From NCBI GenBank assembly GCA_963921255.3, contig CAWUEW020000002.1, positions 496,001 to 560,000 of the forward strand: a DNA stretch of 64,000 bases, read 5' to 3'. This DNA is from JANSYL01 sp963921255 (lineage in GTDB: Bacteria > Pseudomonadota > Alphaproteobacteria > Rhodobacterales > Rhodobacteraceae). Shown here piece after piece: positions 33,597-42,645 of this stretch. A model generated the notes under the pieces. The model saw only the letters and a list, made by a program, of their open reading frames with translations, was not told the origin of the DNA and did not search any database. Each line of letters starts with the position of its first letter. Position 1 is the first letter of the stretch. The translations under genes and the position numbers were made by a program.

Positions 33597-34307
33597 TCAG
33601 CGCGGGATGGGCTTTGTCGCGGTGCCCATGTAGATGATCGCGGTCCCGGGAAGGCGGCCAAATGTGAAATCGCCTCTGCGGTTCAACCCGCGCGGCCCGA
33701 GCCCTGTCATGGGTCCCACCTCAAAGCCCGCAGCCGCCAACCCCGCGCGCAACTCGGCCGGTTTGATGAACATGTCCGGATCGTGGGTGCCTTTGGGCAG
33801 TAGTCCAAGAATGTCTTCGGCCGCCGTGATCACGGCCAGCCGGGACAGCACGTTCCGGTTGATTGTATCAAACAGGAAAAGACCGCTCGGTTTGAGGACG
33901 CGCGCGACCTCGGCCAACACCATGTTCAGGTCCGTCACGTGCTCCAACACATCGACGCAGACAACCGCGTCGAAGGCAGCGTCGGCGTAGGGCAACGCCT
34001 CGCCCACCCCTACATCATAGCGGATGACGCGCCCACAGGCCTCTGCATGGGCCCTCGCGGCGGCAATGGCATCGGCGGCGGGGTCGATCCCCGTCACGTC
34101 AGCACCGCGATCATTCAGGGCTTCGGCCATGAACCCGCCGGCACATCCCAGATCCAGGACGCTCTTGCCCTGCCATGTGATCTTTTGGTCGAACCAGGAC
34201 AGCCGCCCCGGCACCATGTTTTTCAATGTCCGGACCCAACGGATATCGTCACTCCACCAGCGATCGGCAAAGCTGTCATAGATGGTCAGGTCGTTGCGGG
34301 CAGTCAT
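33597..34307 (-). CDS. UbiG-like class I SAM-dependent methyltransferase
   Basis: The 236-residue protein has the SAM motif I (VLDLGCAGGFMAEAL), the acidic motif (VTGIDPAADAI) and post-I VVCVDVLEHV. The UbiG-like N-terminus (FADRWWSDD) and FDTINRN segment match 3-demethylubiquinone O-methyltransferases. It may be a ubiquinone-pathway enzyme or a paralogue with another small-molecule substrate. It overlaps the upstream membrane methyltransferase-like gene by 4 nt, a pairing not usual for ubiG. Confidence 0.8.
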   Translation of the reverse strand: MTARNDLTIYDSFADRWWSDDIRWVRTLKNMVPGRLSWFDQKITWQGKSVLDLGCAGGFMAEALNDRGADVTGIDPAADAIAAARAHAEACGRVIRYDVGVGEALPYADAAFDAVVCVDVLEHVTDLNMVLAEVARVLKPSGLFLFDTINRNVLSRLAVITAAEDILGLLPKGTHDPDMFIKPAELRAGLAAAGFEVGPMTGLGPRGLNRRGDFTFGRLPGTAIIYMGTATKPIPR

Positions 34308-35146
34308 GGGCGATCCTTGCGGGGTTTTGGCAGCATATAGGGCGTTTGCGCGACATAGCGCGCGTAGCGGGCGCCGTGGCGGGCGTGGAGCCGTCGCTCT
34401 TTCAACATCGGTGCAAGCACGCAGTAGCCGGTAAGCCATAGGGCCAAGGCCAGTTGATCCGGCGTCCAGACCGGAACCGTCCACGTCGTGAGGGCAAAGG
34501 CCAGATAGATGGGGTGACGGATGACGGCAAACAGACCCGTTTGAGGCATGTCGGGAAAACGCGGGGTGCGGTTGGCCATCAGACTCATCCAGCCCAGGGC
34601 GCCCGACTGAACCTCGGCCCCGGCGTCGAAACTGGCCTTCATCAACAGGAGCCAGCACAGCGCGTAAAGGGTCAACACCCCAACCAGAGCCGCGCCCTCG
34701 GCCTGCCACCAGACGATGCCGGTCGGTGTCCAGAAGGCAAAGAGGATCAGAAGCTGCACCGACGCAATCAAGGCATAGGTGGTCGTGCGCAACGTGGCGC
34801 CATGCGGCCCAGGAACCAGCCGCGCCAGCAGCGCGGTGCCGCGCCCCGTGAGAAGCAGCGAATGCATCACCGGGAACTGCAGGACCAACAGCGCATTCGC
34901 GGCGGCAGCCCACGGCCACGGGACGCGCCCCAAGCTTTGCGACATGCCAAAGCCCATCGCGACGACCATCGCCAGAACCGCCAATGCAAAGACGAAATGG
35001 GTCAAAATCCCCGCGCTTAGCGCCAAGGCAATGCGCCCGGCACCCGGCGGGGGATGCGCCGCGGCGCGGGCAAGCTCAAAAAGCCGCACGAGGTTGGGGA
35101 ACCGCGCCGGGCTCGACGGGTTTGGGGCGTGGGATGTGTCGCTCAT
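34304..35146 (-). CDS. Isoprenylcysteine/phospholipid methyltransferase-type membrane protein (NnrU/MddA-like)
   Basis: The 280-residue protein has about six membrane helices. The C-terminal third carries the ICMT/PEMT-type SAM motif: GLFAVIRHPIYLAF (RHP), then LKERRLHARHGARYARY (ER...Y). The N-terminal helices with FPVMHSLLLTGRG resemble NnrU and the methanethiol S-methyltransferase MddA. The substrate is unknown: a lipid, an isoprenoid or methanethiol are options. It overlaps the UbiG-like gene by 4 nt, so both methyltransferases are probably made together. Confidence 0.72.
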   Translation of the reverse strand: MSDTSHAPNPSSPARFPNLVRLFELARAAAHPPPGAGRIALALSAGILTHFVFALAVLAMVVAMGFGMSQSLGRVPWPWAAAANALLVLQFPVMHSLLLTGRGTALLARLVPGPHGATLRTTTYALIASVQLLILFAFWTPTGIVWWQAEGAALVGVLTLYALCWLLLMKASFDAGAEVQSGALGWMSLMANRTPRFPDMPQTGLFAVIRHPIYLAFALTTWTVPVWTPDQLALALWLTGYCVLAPMLKERRLHARHGARYARYVAQTPYMLPKPRKDRP

Positions 35147-35184
35147 CCCGAGCCAGCTAGCCGCAGGTTGGCCGAGGTCCAGCC

Positions 35185-35205
35185 CCTGCGAGCGCCTGTC
35201 GCAGG
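35185..35205 (-). terminator. Hairpin downstream of the YedK/HMCES gene
   Basis: CCTGCGA (35185-35191) and TCGCAGG (35199-35205) form a 7-bp stem with a 7-nt loop, 5 nt after the stop of the SOS-associated peptidase gene. No U-tract, so its role as terminator is uncertain. Confidence 0.35.
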
Positions 35206-35209
35206 CGTG

Positions 35210-35875
35210 TCAGGCTGCCAACGGTTCGATCAGCTCGGCGCCGGATGCACGGTTTGAATTCACCTTTGGATCAACCCGCCAACGTCGATAGGCACCGTCC
35301 GGCGCAGGCCGCATCAGCGGGGCGGCCTTTGCGTCGGTTTCGCCCAACCACCGCGCCCAGTCTTGAGGGGCCAGCCGGACAGGCTCGCGGTGGTGGGTCT
35401 CAGCCATCCAGTCGCTTGCCGCGCAGGTAACGATGGCGCAGGTCACCAACGGCGCCTCGCCCTTGGTCCACTCCTGGAAGATCCCTGCAAAGACCAGCGG
35501 CGCCCCGTCCGGGTCGGTGAAATACCACGGCAAGCGTTTTCCGTCGGGGTCCTTTGTCCATTCGTAAAACCCGGTCGCAGGCACCAAACAGCGCCGCGCG
35601 CGCACGGCGGACCGGAAGGCGGGTTTTTCGGCGATCGTTTCCGACCGTGCATTGATCAGCAAAGGACCATCCGTTGGCGTCTTGTACCAATGCGGCAAGA
35701 ACCCCCACCGCATGGGACGCAAGCGCCGCGCGCCATCTTCCGACGTCACAACCCCGACCGCTTGCGTTGGGCAGACATTGTAGTTCGGGACACCCGGCAA
35801 ATCGTTCGCCGGCGCAGCCTCAAAAAGCTGCGCCATTGCATCACTTGGATGCGTCATGGTCATACGTCCGCACAT
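35210..35875 (-). CDS. SOS response-associated peptidase YedK/HMCES (abasic-site shield)
   Basis: The 221-residue DUF159 (SRAP) protein begins MCGRMTM, giving the catalytic Cys2 that forms a thiazolidine crosslink with abasic sites in single-stranded DNA. Other signatures are NARSETIAEKPAFRSA, RRCLVPATGFYEW (active-site Glu) and ETHHREPV (catalytic His). It protects abasic sites during replication. It stands alone on the minus strand. Confidence 0.92.
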   Translation of the reverse strand: MCGRMTMTHPSDAMAQLFEAAPANDLPGVPNYNVCPTQAVGVVTSEDGARRLRPMRWGFLPHWYKTPTDGPLLINARSETIAEKPAFRSAVRARRCLVPATGFYEWTKDPDGKRLPWYFTDPDGAPLVFAGIFQEWTKGEAPLVTCAIVTCAASDWMAETHHREPVRLAPQDWARWLGETDAKAAPLMRPAPDGAYRRWRVDPKVNSNRASGAELIEPLAA

Positions 35876-36009
35876 GGCGTGATCTTACCGCGCGCGGTCA
35901 CGGTTGGGCAATTCTTGAGCAGGGTAAACGCAAACAAAAAGGGCCAAGAAACCCACGGTTTCCGGCCCTCCTGCTCTGCGTCTGGTGGCCGCTTCAGCGG
36001 CGCACGGCT

Positions 36010-36174
36010 TTAGCGACCGTAAACCGCCGTGAAAGCGATTTTGCGGGCGTCCTCCCGGAAGATTCCGAGATCCAGCGCCACGTCCAGCGGCATGCGTTCA
36101 ATCTCGTCAACGGTCCGGTTGTAAGCCGCACGTTTTGCGGCGGCGTTGCGCAGGTGAGACATGATCGAGGTCAT
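36010..36174 (-). CDS. DUF1127 (YjiS-like) small protein
   Basis: A 54-residue protein from ATG 36174, with AGGAG about 9 nt upstream. It carries the Arg-rich DUF1127 pattern: RAAYNRTVDEIERMPLDVAL followed by DLGIFREDARKIA. DUF1127 proteins in alphaproteobacteria are small, basic and act in phosphate/carbon metabolism and RNA or stress control. It lies between the yedK-like and 5'-nucleotidase genes as a separate unit. Confidence 0.85.
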   Translation of the reverse strand: MTSIMSHLRNAAAKRAAYNRTVDEIERMPLDVALDLGIFREDARKIAFTAVYGR

Positions 36175-36293
36175 TTGTGCAGCTCCTTTTGTTTGCAGGT
36201 TTCGTCTCTCGATGCGCTCAATATGGTAGCGCTAACGAGATGCACAATTGACCAATTTCCAAAGCCGCTTTGCAATTTCTGCATAGCAGAAAA

Positions 36294-36323
36294 AAGGCCG
36301 GCGCAGTTGCCTGCGCCGGCCTT
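36294..36323 (-). terminator. Rho-independent terminator of the 5'-nucleotidase gene
   Basis: A perfect 13-bp stem (36294-36306 with 36311-36323) around a 4-nt loop, followed on the minus strand by T6 (A-run at 36290-36295). It lies 20 bp after the 5'-nucleotidase stop. Confidence 0.88.
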
Positions 36324-36343
36324 CAATCTTGGGCCTTAAACCC

Positions 36344-37954
36344 TTACTCCGCTTCGGTAATCCGACCGTCAGTGTAGGGCATGTAGGGCGAGTTCATCGA
36401 CACGTAATCCGCAACAACTTGCTCCAGACCCGGGCCGAAGTCATAGGCGTTCATGCCATTGTCACGGAACAGTGCGTAGCCGTCGCCGCCACGGCGCATG
36501 AAGTTGTTGGACACAACGCCATAGGTCGCTTCGGGGTCGATGGGCGCAAAGCTGCCATCCATCGACACTTCGACCGACACGATCCGGCTGCCGGGGTCAC
36601 CGGCGGGGTTCCATGTGTAGCGCATGCCAGACACCTGCGGGAAGCGGCCCGCGCCATCTTCGACCTGGCTCACGCCGTTTTCGAGCGAGGCAATGATGTC
36701 TGCGCCCGTCATCTGGAAGGTGGCCAGCGTGTTCTGGAACGGCAGAACGGTGAAAATCTCACCCATGGTCACTTCGCCCGCGTCGATCGAGGCGCGCAGG
36801 CCACCACCGTTCTGGATCGCAACGTGGATGCCTTGATCCGCGACACGCTCCAACATGGCGTCTGCCACAAGGTTGCCCATCGAGCATTCCATCGCGCGGC
36901 AGACACTGCGGTCGCCTTCGATGAATTCCGACGTTTCGCCGACAACATCGGCCATGGCTTCTTCGATCGGACCTGCCAGTTCGGCCACGCGGGCCGCAAT
37001 CTCGGGATCCGGGGTCACCGAAGCATCAAGCAGCATCGTGTTGCCTTCGGCCCAAACCAGATCACCGGCATCGTCGAACGTGGCTTCCAGATGACCGAGG
37101 TACTTCGAATAGGCATAGGCCTGAACGATCGGCACCATGGTGCCCTCGGGGTTCGAAATCCAAGTCGGGTACGCACCTTGGCGGCGCGGATCGTCCGCCG
37201 ACAGGTAGGTGTGCGAGTGTCCGCCCACGATCAAGTCGAGCCCCGTGACGGCTTCGGCGATCCGAATGTCATCCGGCAGACCGACATGGGTCAGTGCGAT
37301 GATGATGCCGACGCCCTGTTCTGTCAGCGCGTCAACATCCGCCTGAATGGCTTCGATTTCGTCCGTGAAGATGACGTTCGGGCCAGGCGACGACGTCTCA
37401 ACCGTGTCAGTCGCCAGGGCGCTGACGATACCCACCTGCATGCCGTTTACATCCAGGACCAGCGTGTCGCCCACGCGCCCGCCCAGGATCGGATCGGTGC
37501 TGACATCCAGGTTGCCCGACACGATCGGGAAGCTCACGCCATCGAGCAGCGGCAGGATGCCTTCCGGACCATTGTTGAATTCGTGGTTGCCAAGCGCCAT
37601 CGCGTCAAAGCCCACGGCTTCCATCATCTCGGCCGCGGCCGTGCCGCGGTAGGTGGTGAACATCAGCGAGCCTTGGTACTGGTCACCGGCGTCCAAAACG
37701 ATGACGTTCTCTCCGGCCGCTTCCAACTCGTCGCGCAGCGTGTTGATCGCCGTTGCAACACGGGCCATCCCGCCAAAGCACTCGCCAGCGGCGTCATCTT
37801 CGGCATTACAGGTGCTGTCGAACCGGTTGATTGGCTGAATGCGGCTGTGCAGATCGTTGATGTGCAAAATATGCAGCGTCGTGTCGGCTGCTGCTGGCGC
37901 GGCCATCGACAGACCCGCCAGGATCGCCGTCGACCCCAGGATTCGTGCAAACAT
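36344..37954 (-). CDS. Periplasmic bifunctional 5'-nucleotidase / metallophosphatase (UshA-like)
   Basis: The 536-residue protein has a Sec signal peptide (MFARILGSTAILAGLSMAAPAAA). The N-terminal calcineurin-like domain has metal motifs NDLHSR, DAGDQYQGS, GNHEFN and GGHSHT. The C-terminal 5'-nucleotidase substrate domain has QNGGGLRASIDAGEVT and NNFMRRGGDGY. It would strip phosphate from nucleotides in the periplasm so nucleosides can be imported, which fits the salvage genes at 55480-60031. It is monocistronic with its own terminator. Confidence 0.92.
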   Translation of the reverse strand: MFARILGSTAILAGLSMAAPAAADTTLHILHINDLHSRIQPINRFDSTCNAEDDAAGECFGGMARVATAINTLRDELEAAGENVIVLDAGDQYQGSLMFTTYRGTAAAEMMEAVGFDAMALGNHEFNNGPEGILPLLDGVSFPIVSGNLDVSTDPILGGRVGDTLVLDVNGMQVGIVSALATDTVETSSPGPNVIFTDEIEAIQADVDALTEQGVGIIIALTHVGLPDDIRIAEAVTGLDLIVGGHSHTYLSADDPRRQGAYPTWISNPEGTMVPIVQAYAYSKYLGHLEATFDDAGDLVWAEGNTMLLDASVTPDPEIAARVAELAGPIEEAMADVVGETSEFIEGDRSVCRAMECSMGNLVADAMLERVADQGIHVAIQNGGGLRASIDAGEVTMGEIFTVLPFQNTLATFQMTGADIIASLENGVSQVEDGAGRFPQVSGMRYTWNPAGDPGSRIVSVEVSMDGSFAPIDPEATYGVVSNNFMRRGGDGYALFRDNGMNAYDFGPGLEQVVADYVSMNSPYMPYTDGRITEAE

Positions 37955-38090
37955 GTGAAATGACTCCCGTTTTTTGTTGGACGTTGATTGGATGTGACTC
38001 AGCTTGGCCTTCCGAAGCGCTCAAGTAAAGCGCCCAGATCACAGGCCGGTGACACTTGACGCCACGGTCTTGGACCGGCATCCCCACGCC

Positions 38091-38429
38091 ATGCTGATCT
38101 ATAAAATCCTCAAGCGCGCCGAATGGGATGCGCTGGTCGCTCAAGGTGAAACCGCCGGGGCCCCCATCGACATCAAAGACGGGTTCATTCACTTCTCCAC
38201 CGGGGATCAGGTGCGTGAAACCGCAGCCTTGCATTTCGCCGGTCAGGCCGACTTGGTCCTCGCTGCGTTTGAAGCGGATGCTTTTGGCGATGCGTTGAAA
38301 TGGGAAACGTCGCGCGGCGGCGCCGCATTCCCGCATCTCTACGGCCCACTCCGCCACGACAACGTGCTTTGGCATCGCGACATGCCGCTGGAAGACGGCG
38401 TGCATGTGTTCCCCGACGGGATCGCCTGA
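38091..38429 (+). CDS. DUF952 family protein
   Basis: The 112-residue protein begins MLIYKILKRAEWDAL and contains the DUF952 motif DGFIHFSTGDQVRETA and YGPLRHDNVLW. The fold is glutathione-S-transferase-unrelated and the function is unknown. ATG 38091 is chosen because the family N-terminus starts here; a longer frame from 38004 lacks homology. It lies 1 bp upstream of pyrD, a frequent arrangement in Rhodobacterales. Confidence 0.85.
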   Translation: MLIYKILKRAEWDALVAQGETAGAPIDIKDGFIHFSTGDQVRETAALHFAGQADLVLAAFEADAFGDALKWETSRGGAAFPHLYGPLRHDNVLWHRDMPLEDGVHVFPDGIA

Positions 38430-38430
38430 C

Positions 38431-39483
38431 ATGTGGGAACGGTTCGGCTTGTCGGTCATGCACCGGCTCGACCCTGAGCGTGCGCACAGCCTTGCGATTG
38501 CCGCACTGAAGACGGGTCTTGTGCCTGGCGCTGGTCCAGTCACCTCCGACCGCTTGGCGACCAGCATTGCGGGCCTTCACGTTGCGAACCCGGTCGGGTT
38601 GGCCGCGGGGTTCGATAAGAATGCCGAAGCCATCACCCCGCTGTCCCGTGCGGGCTTTGGCTTTCTTGAAGTCGGGGCCGCCACACCGCGCGCGCAACCG
38701 GGCAACCCGAAGCCGCGGCTGTTCCGATTGTCGGAAGACCAGGCCGCAATCAATCGCTTTGGTTTCAACAACGAAGGGATGGAGGCGATTTGCGCACGCA
38801 TCGCGGCCTCGCAATCCATGGTTCCGGTTGGCTTGAACCTGGGGGCCAACAAGGACAGTGCCGACCGCGCGTCAGATTTCGCGCGCGTGCTGACCCATTG
38901 CGGCCCGCATATTGATTTCGCGACGGTCAACGTCTCCTCGCCCAACACCGAGCGTCTGCGCGACCTCCAGGGAAAGGATGCGCTCAAAGGATTGCTCGAC
39001 GGGGTTTTGGACGCACGCGCGGCGCTGGCCAAGCCTTTGCCCGTTTTCTTGAAGATTGCACCGGATCTGACCGAGGCTGAATTGCCCGATGTTGCGGGCG
39101 TCGCGCTTGAAACTGGGATTGACGGGATCATTGCGACGAACACCACCCTGTCGCGCGACGGGTTGCGCAACCGCCACCGCGACCAGCAGGGCGGGCTGTC
39201 CGGCCAGCCTCTGTTCGAGCGCAGCACGCGGACACTGGCCCAGTTGTCCAAACTGACGGAAGGCGCCCTGCCGCTCATCGGTGTGGGCGGCGTGGCGTCG
39301 GCGGACCAAGCTTGGGAAAAACTGCGCGCCGGGGCAAGCGCGGTGCAGCTTTACACCGGTCTGGTTTATGGCGGCATCAGTCTGGCCGCGCGGATTGCAC
39401 GCGGCCTCGAGGATCGCATGACGGACGAGGGCATCGCATCGGTGGCCGACATCACAGGGACAGGACGAGACGCATGGCTTTGA
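38431..39483 (+). CDS. pyrD: Dihydroorotate dehydrogenase (quinone), class 2
   Basis: The 350-residue protein has the class 2 membrane-associating N-terminal helix (MHRLDPERAHSLAIAALK), the FMN-binding region NPVGLAAGFDKNAEA, the catalytic-loop segment VNVSSPNTERLRDLQ with the base Ser, KIAPDLTEAE, and GVGGVASADQAWEKLRAGASAVQLYTG at the phosphate site. It oxidises dihydroorotate to orotate with ubiquinone in pyrimidine synthesis. It starts 1 bp after the DUF952 gene and overlaps the ArsC-like gene by 10 nt. Confidence 0.95.
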   Translation: MWERFGLSVMHRLDPERAHSLAIAALKTGLVPGAGPVTSDRLATSIAGLHVANPVGLAAGFDKNAEAITPLSRAGFGFLEVGAATPRAQPGNPKPRLFRLSEDQAAINRFGFNNEGMEAICARIAASQSMVPVGLNLGANKDSADRASDFARVLTHCGPHIDFATVNVSSPNTERLRDLQGKDALKGLLDGVLDARAALAKPLPVFLKIAPDLTEAELPDVAGVALETGIDGIIATNTTLSRDGLRNRHRDQQGGLSGQPLFERSTRTLAQLSKLTEGALPLIGVGGVASADQAWEKLRAGASAVQLYTGLVYGGISLAARIARGLEDRMTDEGIASVADITGTGRDAWL

Positions 39484-39815
39484 CTCTTTGGCACAACCCG
39501 CGATGTTCGAAATCAAGGGCGGCGAAGGCGATCCTCGATGATGCGGGCGTCGACTTTGTATTGCGCCTGTACCTGAAAGACCCTCCAACCGCAGACGAGG
39601 TGGCGGCCCTTGCCGCACGCGTGGGCCGGCCATTGGCCGACCTCCTGCGCACCGGAGAGGCTGCCTACAAGGACAAGGCGTTGAAAGGCGCCGGTGCGGA
39701 TACGCTGGCGTCGGCCGTGGCCGATGCCCCGATCCTGCTGGAACGGCCCATCCTCGACGACGGGACCCGCGCCATCGTGGGCCGCCCTCCGGAGGCCATC
39801 AAAGACCTGCTTTGA
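39474..39815 (+). CDS. ArsC-family arsenate reductase-like protein
   Basis: The 113-residue thioredoxin-fold protein has the catalytic motif NPRCSKSR (Cys near residue 11) and a C-terminal ERPILDDGTRAIVGRPPE containing the arsenate-binding Arg. It fits glutaredoxin-dependent arsenate reductases. No arsenite exporter or ArsR is nearby, so a general thiol role cannot be excluded. It overlaps the 3' end of pyrD by 10 nt and is therefore cotranscribed. Confidence 0.85.
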   Translation: MALTLWHNPRCSKSRAAKAILDDAGVDFVLRLYLKDPPTADEVAALAARVGRPLADLLRTGEAAYKDKALKGAGADTLASAVADAPILLERPILDDGTRAIVGRPPEAIKDLL

Positions 39816-39818
39816 CCC

Positions 39819-41162
39819 TTAAGCGATCTTCGCATCAGCGGCACGTTCCAGGGCCGGATAGCGCAGCCCCAACGTGATCCCACGCACGAGGAAGAATCCC
39901 AACAACGCGGCCCAAAGACCGTGATTGCCCATGACCGGCAGCAAAACCACCAACATCGCCACGTAGATCGCGAAGCTGATGGCCATCATGTTTCGCATGT
40001 CCCGGGTGCGCGTGGCGCCGATGAAAATGCCGTCCAGCATCCAACTGGCCGTGCCGACGAGGGGTGCGGCAATCATCCAGGGCAGGAAGACGCGCGCCTC
40101 CGCCCGCACCGCGTCCGACGTGGTGAGAAGGTCGATGATCCCTCCACCCCCAAGCGCGAACCCCGCCGCCATCAGAACACACACCGCAAGGCCCCAAATA
40201 CTGGTCAGGGTCGCGGCACGCCGCAATCGGGCCCGGGCGCGGGCGCCCATGGCTTGACCGACCAACGCTTCGGCGGCGAAGGCGAAGCCGTCCATCGCGT
40301 AGGAGGTGAAATAGATGAACTGGATCAGCACCTGATTGGCCGCCAGTGTGACATCGCCAAAGTCCGAGCCGAGAAACATGAAACTGGTGAACCCCGCCAG
40401 AAGCAGCAGCGACCGGATCAGGATATCCGTGTTGACCGCCGCCATGTGCCAAAGCTTCGCGCGATCAAAGACGGTCGGCCAGTCGCGCCAAGCGGTGCCC
40501 CGAAACCCTCCGCGGCACAGCCACAGCCCCAGGCCGACGCCCACCCATTCGGCAATAAACGTGGCCCAGGCGACCCCGGCGATGCCAAATTCAAACCCGA
40601 GGACAAAGAGGATTGAGAGCGCGATGTTCAACCCGTTTTGGACCAGTTGCAGCGCCAGAACGGCCGCTGTCCGCTCATGCGCGATCAGCCAGCCCGTCAG
40701 ACCATAAATCGCAATCGCCGCCGGGGCGGAGAAAATCCGGATCGTGACATAGGTCTGGACCATCGCTTCGACTTCGGCGGACGCCGGCGCAAGCGCGAGG
40801 GCCGCCCAGAAGATTGGCGCCTGCAGCAGGATCAGGGCCAGACCGGCCCCTGCCCCAATCAGAAGGACGCGCGTCAGAAGCGCGGCCACTTCGGCGGCGT
40901 TTCCACCCCCCAAGGCTTGTGCGGCCAACCCGACCGTACCCATCCGCAAAAATCCAAACGCCCAGTAAATGGATGTCAGAATGACCGCACCCAATCCGAC
41001 CGCTCCGATAGCGGCTGGATCGCCCAACTGGCCGACCACGCCGGTGTCCACGATGCCAAGCAGTGGGACCGTCGCATTTGACAGGACAACAGGGACCGCA
41101 ATCTTCAGGACACGGCCGTGGCTCAGCGGTTGCGGGTCGGTCGTGGAGGTGGCCGCCGTCAC
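39819..41162 (-). CDS. MATE-family multidrug/Na+ antiporter (DinF-like)
   Basis: The 447-residue protein has 12 membrane helices in two MATE halves (ILKIAVPVVLSNATVPLLGIVDTGVVGQLG at the start; AAVNTDILIRSLLLLAGFTSFMFLG opening the second half). The GTG at 41162 is preferred over the longer frame to 41234, because it overlaps the upstream thioesterase stop as GTGA. The substrate is unknown; the DinF subgroup exports toxic organics. It is last in a three-gene overlapping unit with two thioesterases. Confidence 0.88.
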   Translation of the reverse strand: MTAATSTTDPQPLSHGRVLKIAVPVVLSNATVPLLGIVDTGVVGQLGDPAAIGAVGLGAVILTSIYWAFGFLRMGTVGLAAQALGGGNAAEVAALLTRVLLIGAGAGLALILLQAPIFWAALALAPASAEVEAMVQTYVTIRIFSAPAAIAIYGLTGWLIAHERTAAVLALQLVQNGLNIALSILFVLGFEFGIAGVAWATFIAEWVGVGLGLWLCRGGFRGTAWRDWPTVFDRAKLWHMAAVNTDILIRSLLLLAGFTSFMFLGSDFGDVTLAANQVLIQFIYFTSYAMDGFAFAAEALVGQAMGARARARLRRAATLTSIWGLAVCVLMAAGFALGGGGIIDLLTTSDAVRAEARVFLPWMIAAPLVGTASWMLDGIFIGATRTRDMRNMMAISFAIYVAMLVVLLPVMGNHGLWAALLGFFLVRGITLGLRYPALERAADAKIA

Positions 41163-41674
41163 GAGGCGCCGCGACTGGGCATCAGGAAATGCCCCGTTGC
41201 CTGCGCAAAGAGCCGGTCGCGGTTGTCTTGCCATGCCTCCACATGAACCGACGCATAGCGCCGACCCTGCCGGTTGATCCGCGCGCGGGCATAGGCATCG
41301 CGGGGCAGGCCCGACCGCAAGTAATCCACGGTGAAATCAATGGTCTTGGGCAAAGGCGGCAAGGCATCGACGCTCAAGTCGTCGGCCTCCATCGCGCCGC
41401 TTTCCAACTCGCCCCAGAGCATCGAGAAGCTCAACTCCACAATGGCGGCGGTTTCGAGGAAGGCCGCTGTCGCGCCGCCATGCAAGGCCGGCAGGAACGG
41501 ATTTCCTATGAGTTTCTCGTCGTAGTTCAGAACGGCGGTCAGTTCGTCGCCGCGCCGATCGAAACTGATGCCCATGAAACGCACGAAAGGAACGCCATCG
41601 ACCAGAATGCCCAACGCTTTGTCGCGGCGTTGTTTGACGAGTTCGACAGGTTCGGGGCGTTTGCGTCCGCTCAC
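41159..41674 (-). CDS. PaaI-family hotdog thioesterase (first of two)
   Basis: The 171-residue hotdog-fold protein has the PaaI catalytic region LHGGATAAFLETAAIVELSF, in which Gly-Gly and Glu/Asp positions activate water for acyl-CoA hydrolysis. It starts at GTG 41674, overlapping the next gene (GTGA), and its end overlaps the MATE gene. It is a divergent paralogue of the downstream-listed thioesterase at 41671-42135. Substrate unknown. Confidence 0.83.
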   Translation of the reverse strand: MSGRKRPEPVELVKQRRDKALGILVDGVPFVRFMGISFDRRGDELTAVLNYDEKLIGNPFLPALHGGATAAFLETAAIVELSFSMLWGELESGAMEADDLSVDALPPLPKTIDFTVDYLRSGLPRDAYARARINRQGRRYASVHVEAWQDNRDRLFAQATGHFLMPSRGAS

Positions 41675-42135
41675 GTCGCGTCCTCCGCCTTTTTCGTCCG
41701 CTCAACCGTGAACGCCCCGGTCACCGAGGCGACCGGCCGCTCTTCATCGTCGTCCCAAGCGCTGGCCCGAACGAACGCGACAGACCGTGTGATGTGGTAG
41801 CATTCCGCGCGCGCGGTGATCGCCTGCCCCGGACGGGCGGGACGCATGTAGTCAATGCGCAAGTCGATGGTCGCGGTTCCGGCCACCGCCTCGGGGTGGC
41901 TGACAACGGCCGCGCCGCCGCACGTGTCCATCAGCGCCGAAACCGCCCCGCCGTGAATCACGCCCGTATCCGGGTGGCCAATCAATTGCAGGTCGTAGGG
42001 CATCCGGATGACAGCCACCCCTTCCCCAATCTCCAGCAACTCCATCCCCAGTGCCTTGGAATAGGGAATCGCCTTAATGAACTGGCGTGCAATCCGGGCC
42101 TTGTGGGCTGCACGATCATCCTCGGTGTCCGTCAT
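41671..42135 (-). CDS. PaaI-family hotdog thioesterase (second of two)
   Basis: The 154-residue protein has the PaaI motif TGVIHGGAVSALMDTCGGAAVV and the strand TIDLRIDYMRPARPGQ. It is the first gene of the thioesterase-thioesterase-MATE unit, divergent from a MerR regulator of the beta-oxidation cluster across 130 bp. It may clear dead-end acyl- or phenylacetyl-CoA esters. The start at 42135 is the ATG with the usual N-terminal helix after it; longer upstream frames lack homology. Confidence 0.85.
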   Translation of the reverse strand: MTDTEDDRAAHKARIARQFIKAIPYSKALGMELLEIGEGVAVIRMPYDLQLIGHPDTGVIHGGAVSALMDTCGGAAVVSHPEAVAGTATIDLRIDYMRPARPGQAITARAECYHITRSVAFVRASAWDDDEERPVASVTGAFTVERTKKAEDAT

Positions 42136-42265
42136 GGGGGTGCCGTCCAAATCAATTCGGTTGCAGGTTCGCGCTCTCGGAGGCCGGACGCAAGTCCGAA
42201 GGACGGATTGCCGCCTTCGGATGCGCCACCTATGTTTGTGGTGGGAGATCGGGAGGAGCAAACAG

Positions 42266-42643
42266 ATGGCCGAAGACGAGCGGCTGACCTTCAAGCAGAT
42301 GTGCGCCGAGTTTGACGTGACGCCGCGAACACTGCGCCACTACGAGTATATCGAGTTGCTTGCGCCGGAACGTGAAGGTCGGTCCCGCTTCTATGGCCCA
42401 CGTGAAGTAGCCCGGATGACCCTTATTCTTCGCGGCCGACGGTTTGGCTTTGCCCTCGAGGAAATCCGCCAGTGGCTCGAGCTTTACGATGCCGACCCCG
42501 ACAGCGACACGCAGTGCAAAGTCTGGATCGACATGGCCAATCGCCAGCTTTCCGAACTCGACGAACAGCGCCGCGAACTGGACGAAATCATCAAAGAGCT
42601 TCGGGATCTTCGCGATCTGACGGCCAAGGGCGAAACGTTCTAG
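42266..42643 (+). CDS. MerR-family regulator, LiuR-like (first of two)
   Basis: The 125-residue protein has a MerR DNA-binding domain (LTFKQMCAEFDVTPRTLRHYEYIELLAPEREG), a recognition/wing segment FYGPREVARMTLILRGRRFGFALEEI and a dimerising coiled coil (about 85-118). The SD GGGAGGAG precedes ATG 42266. It is closely similar in layout to the MerR at 42820. MerR proteins of this type (LiuR) control branched-chain and fatty acyl-CoA degradation, which fits the genes that follow. No effector domain is present. Confidence 0.88.
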   Translation: MAEDERLTFKQMCAEFDVTPRTLRHYEYIELLAPEREGRSRFYGPREVARMTLILRGRRFGFALEEIRQWLELYDADPDSDTQCKVWIDMANRQLSELDEQRRELDEIIKELRDLRDLTAKGETF

Positions 42644-42645
42644 GG

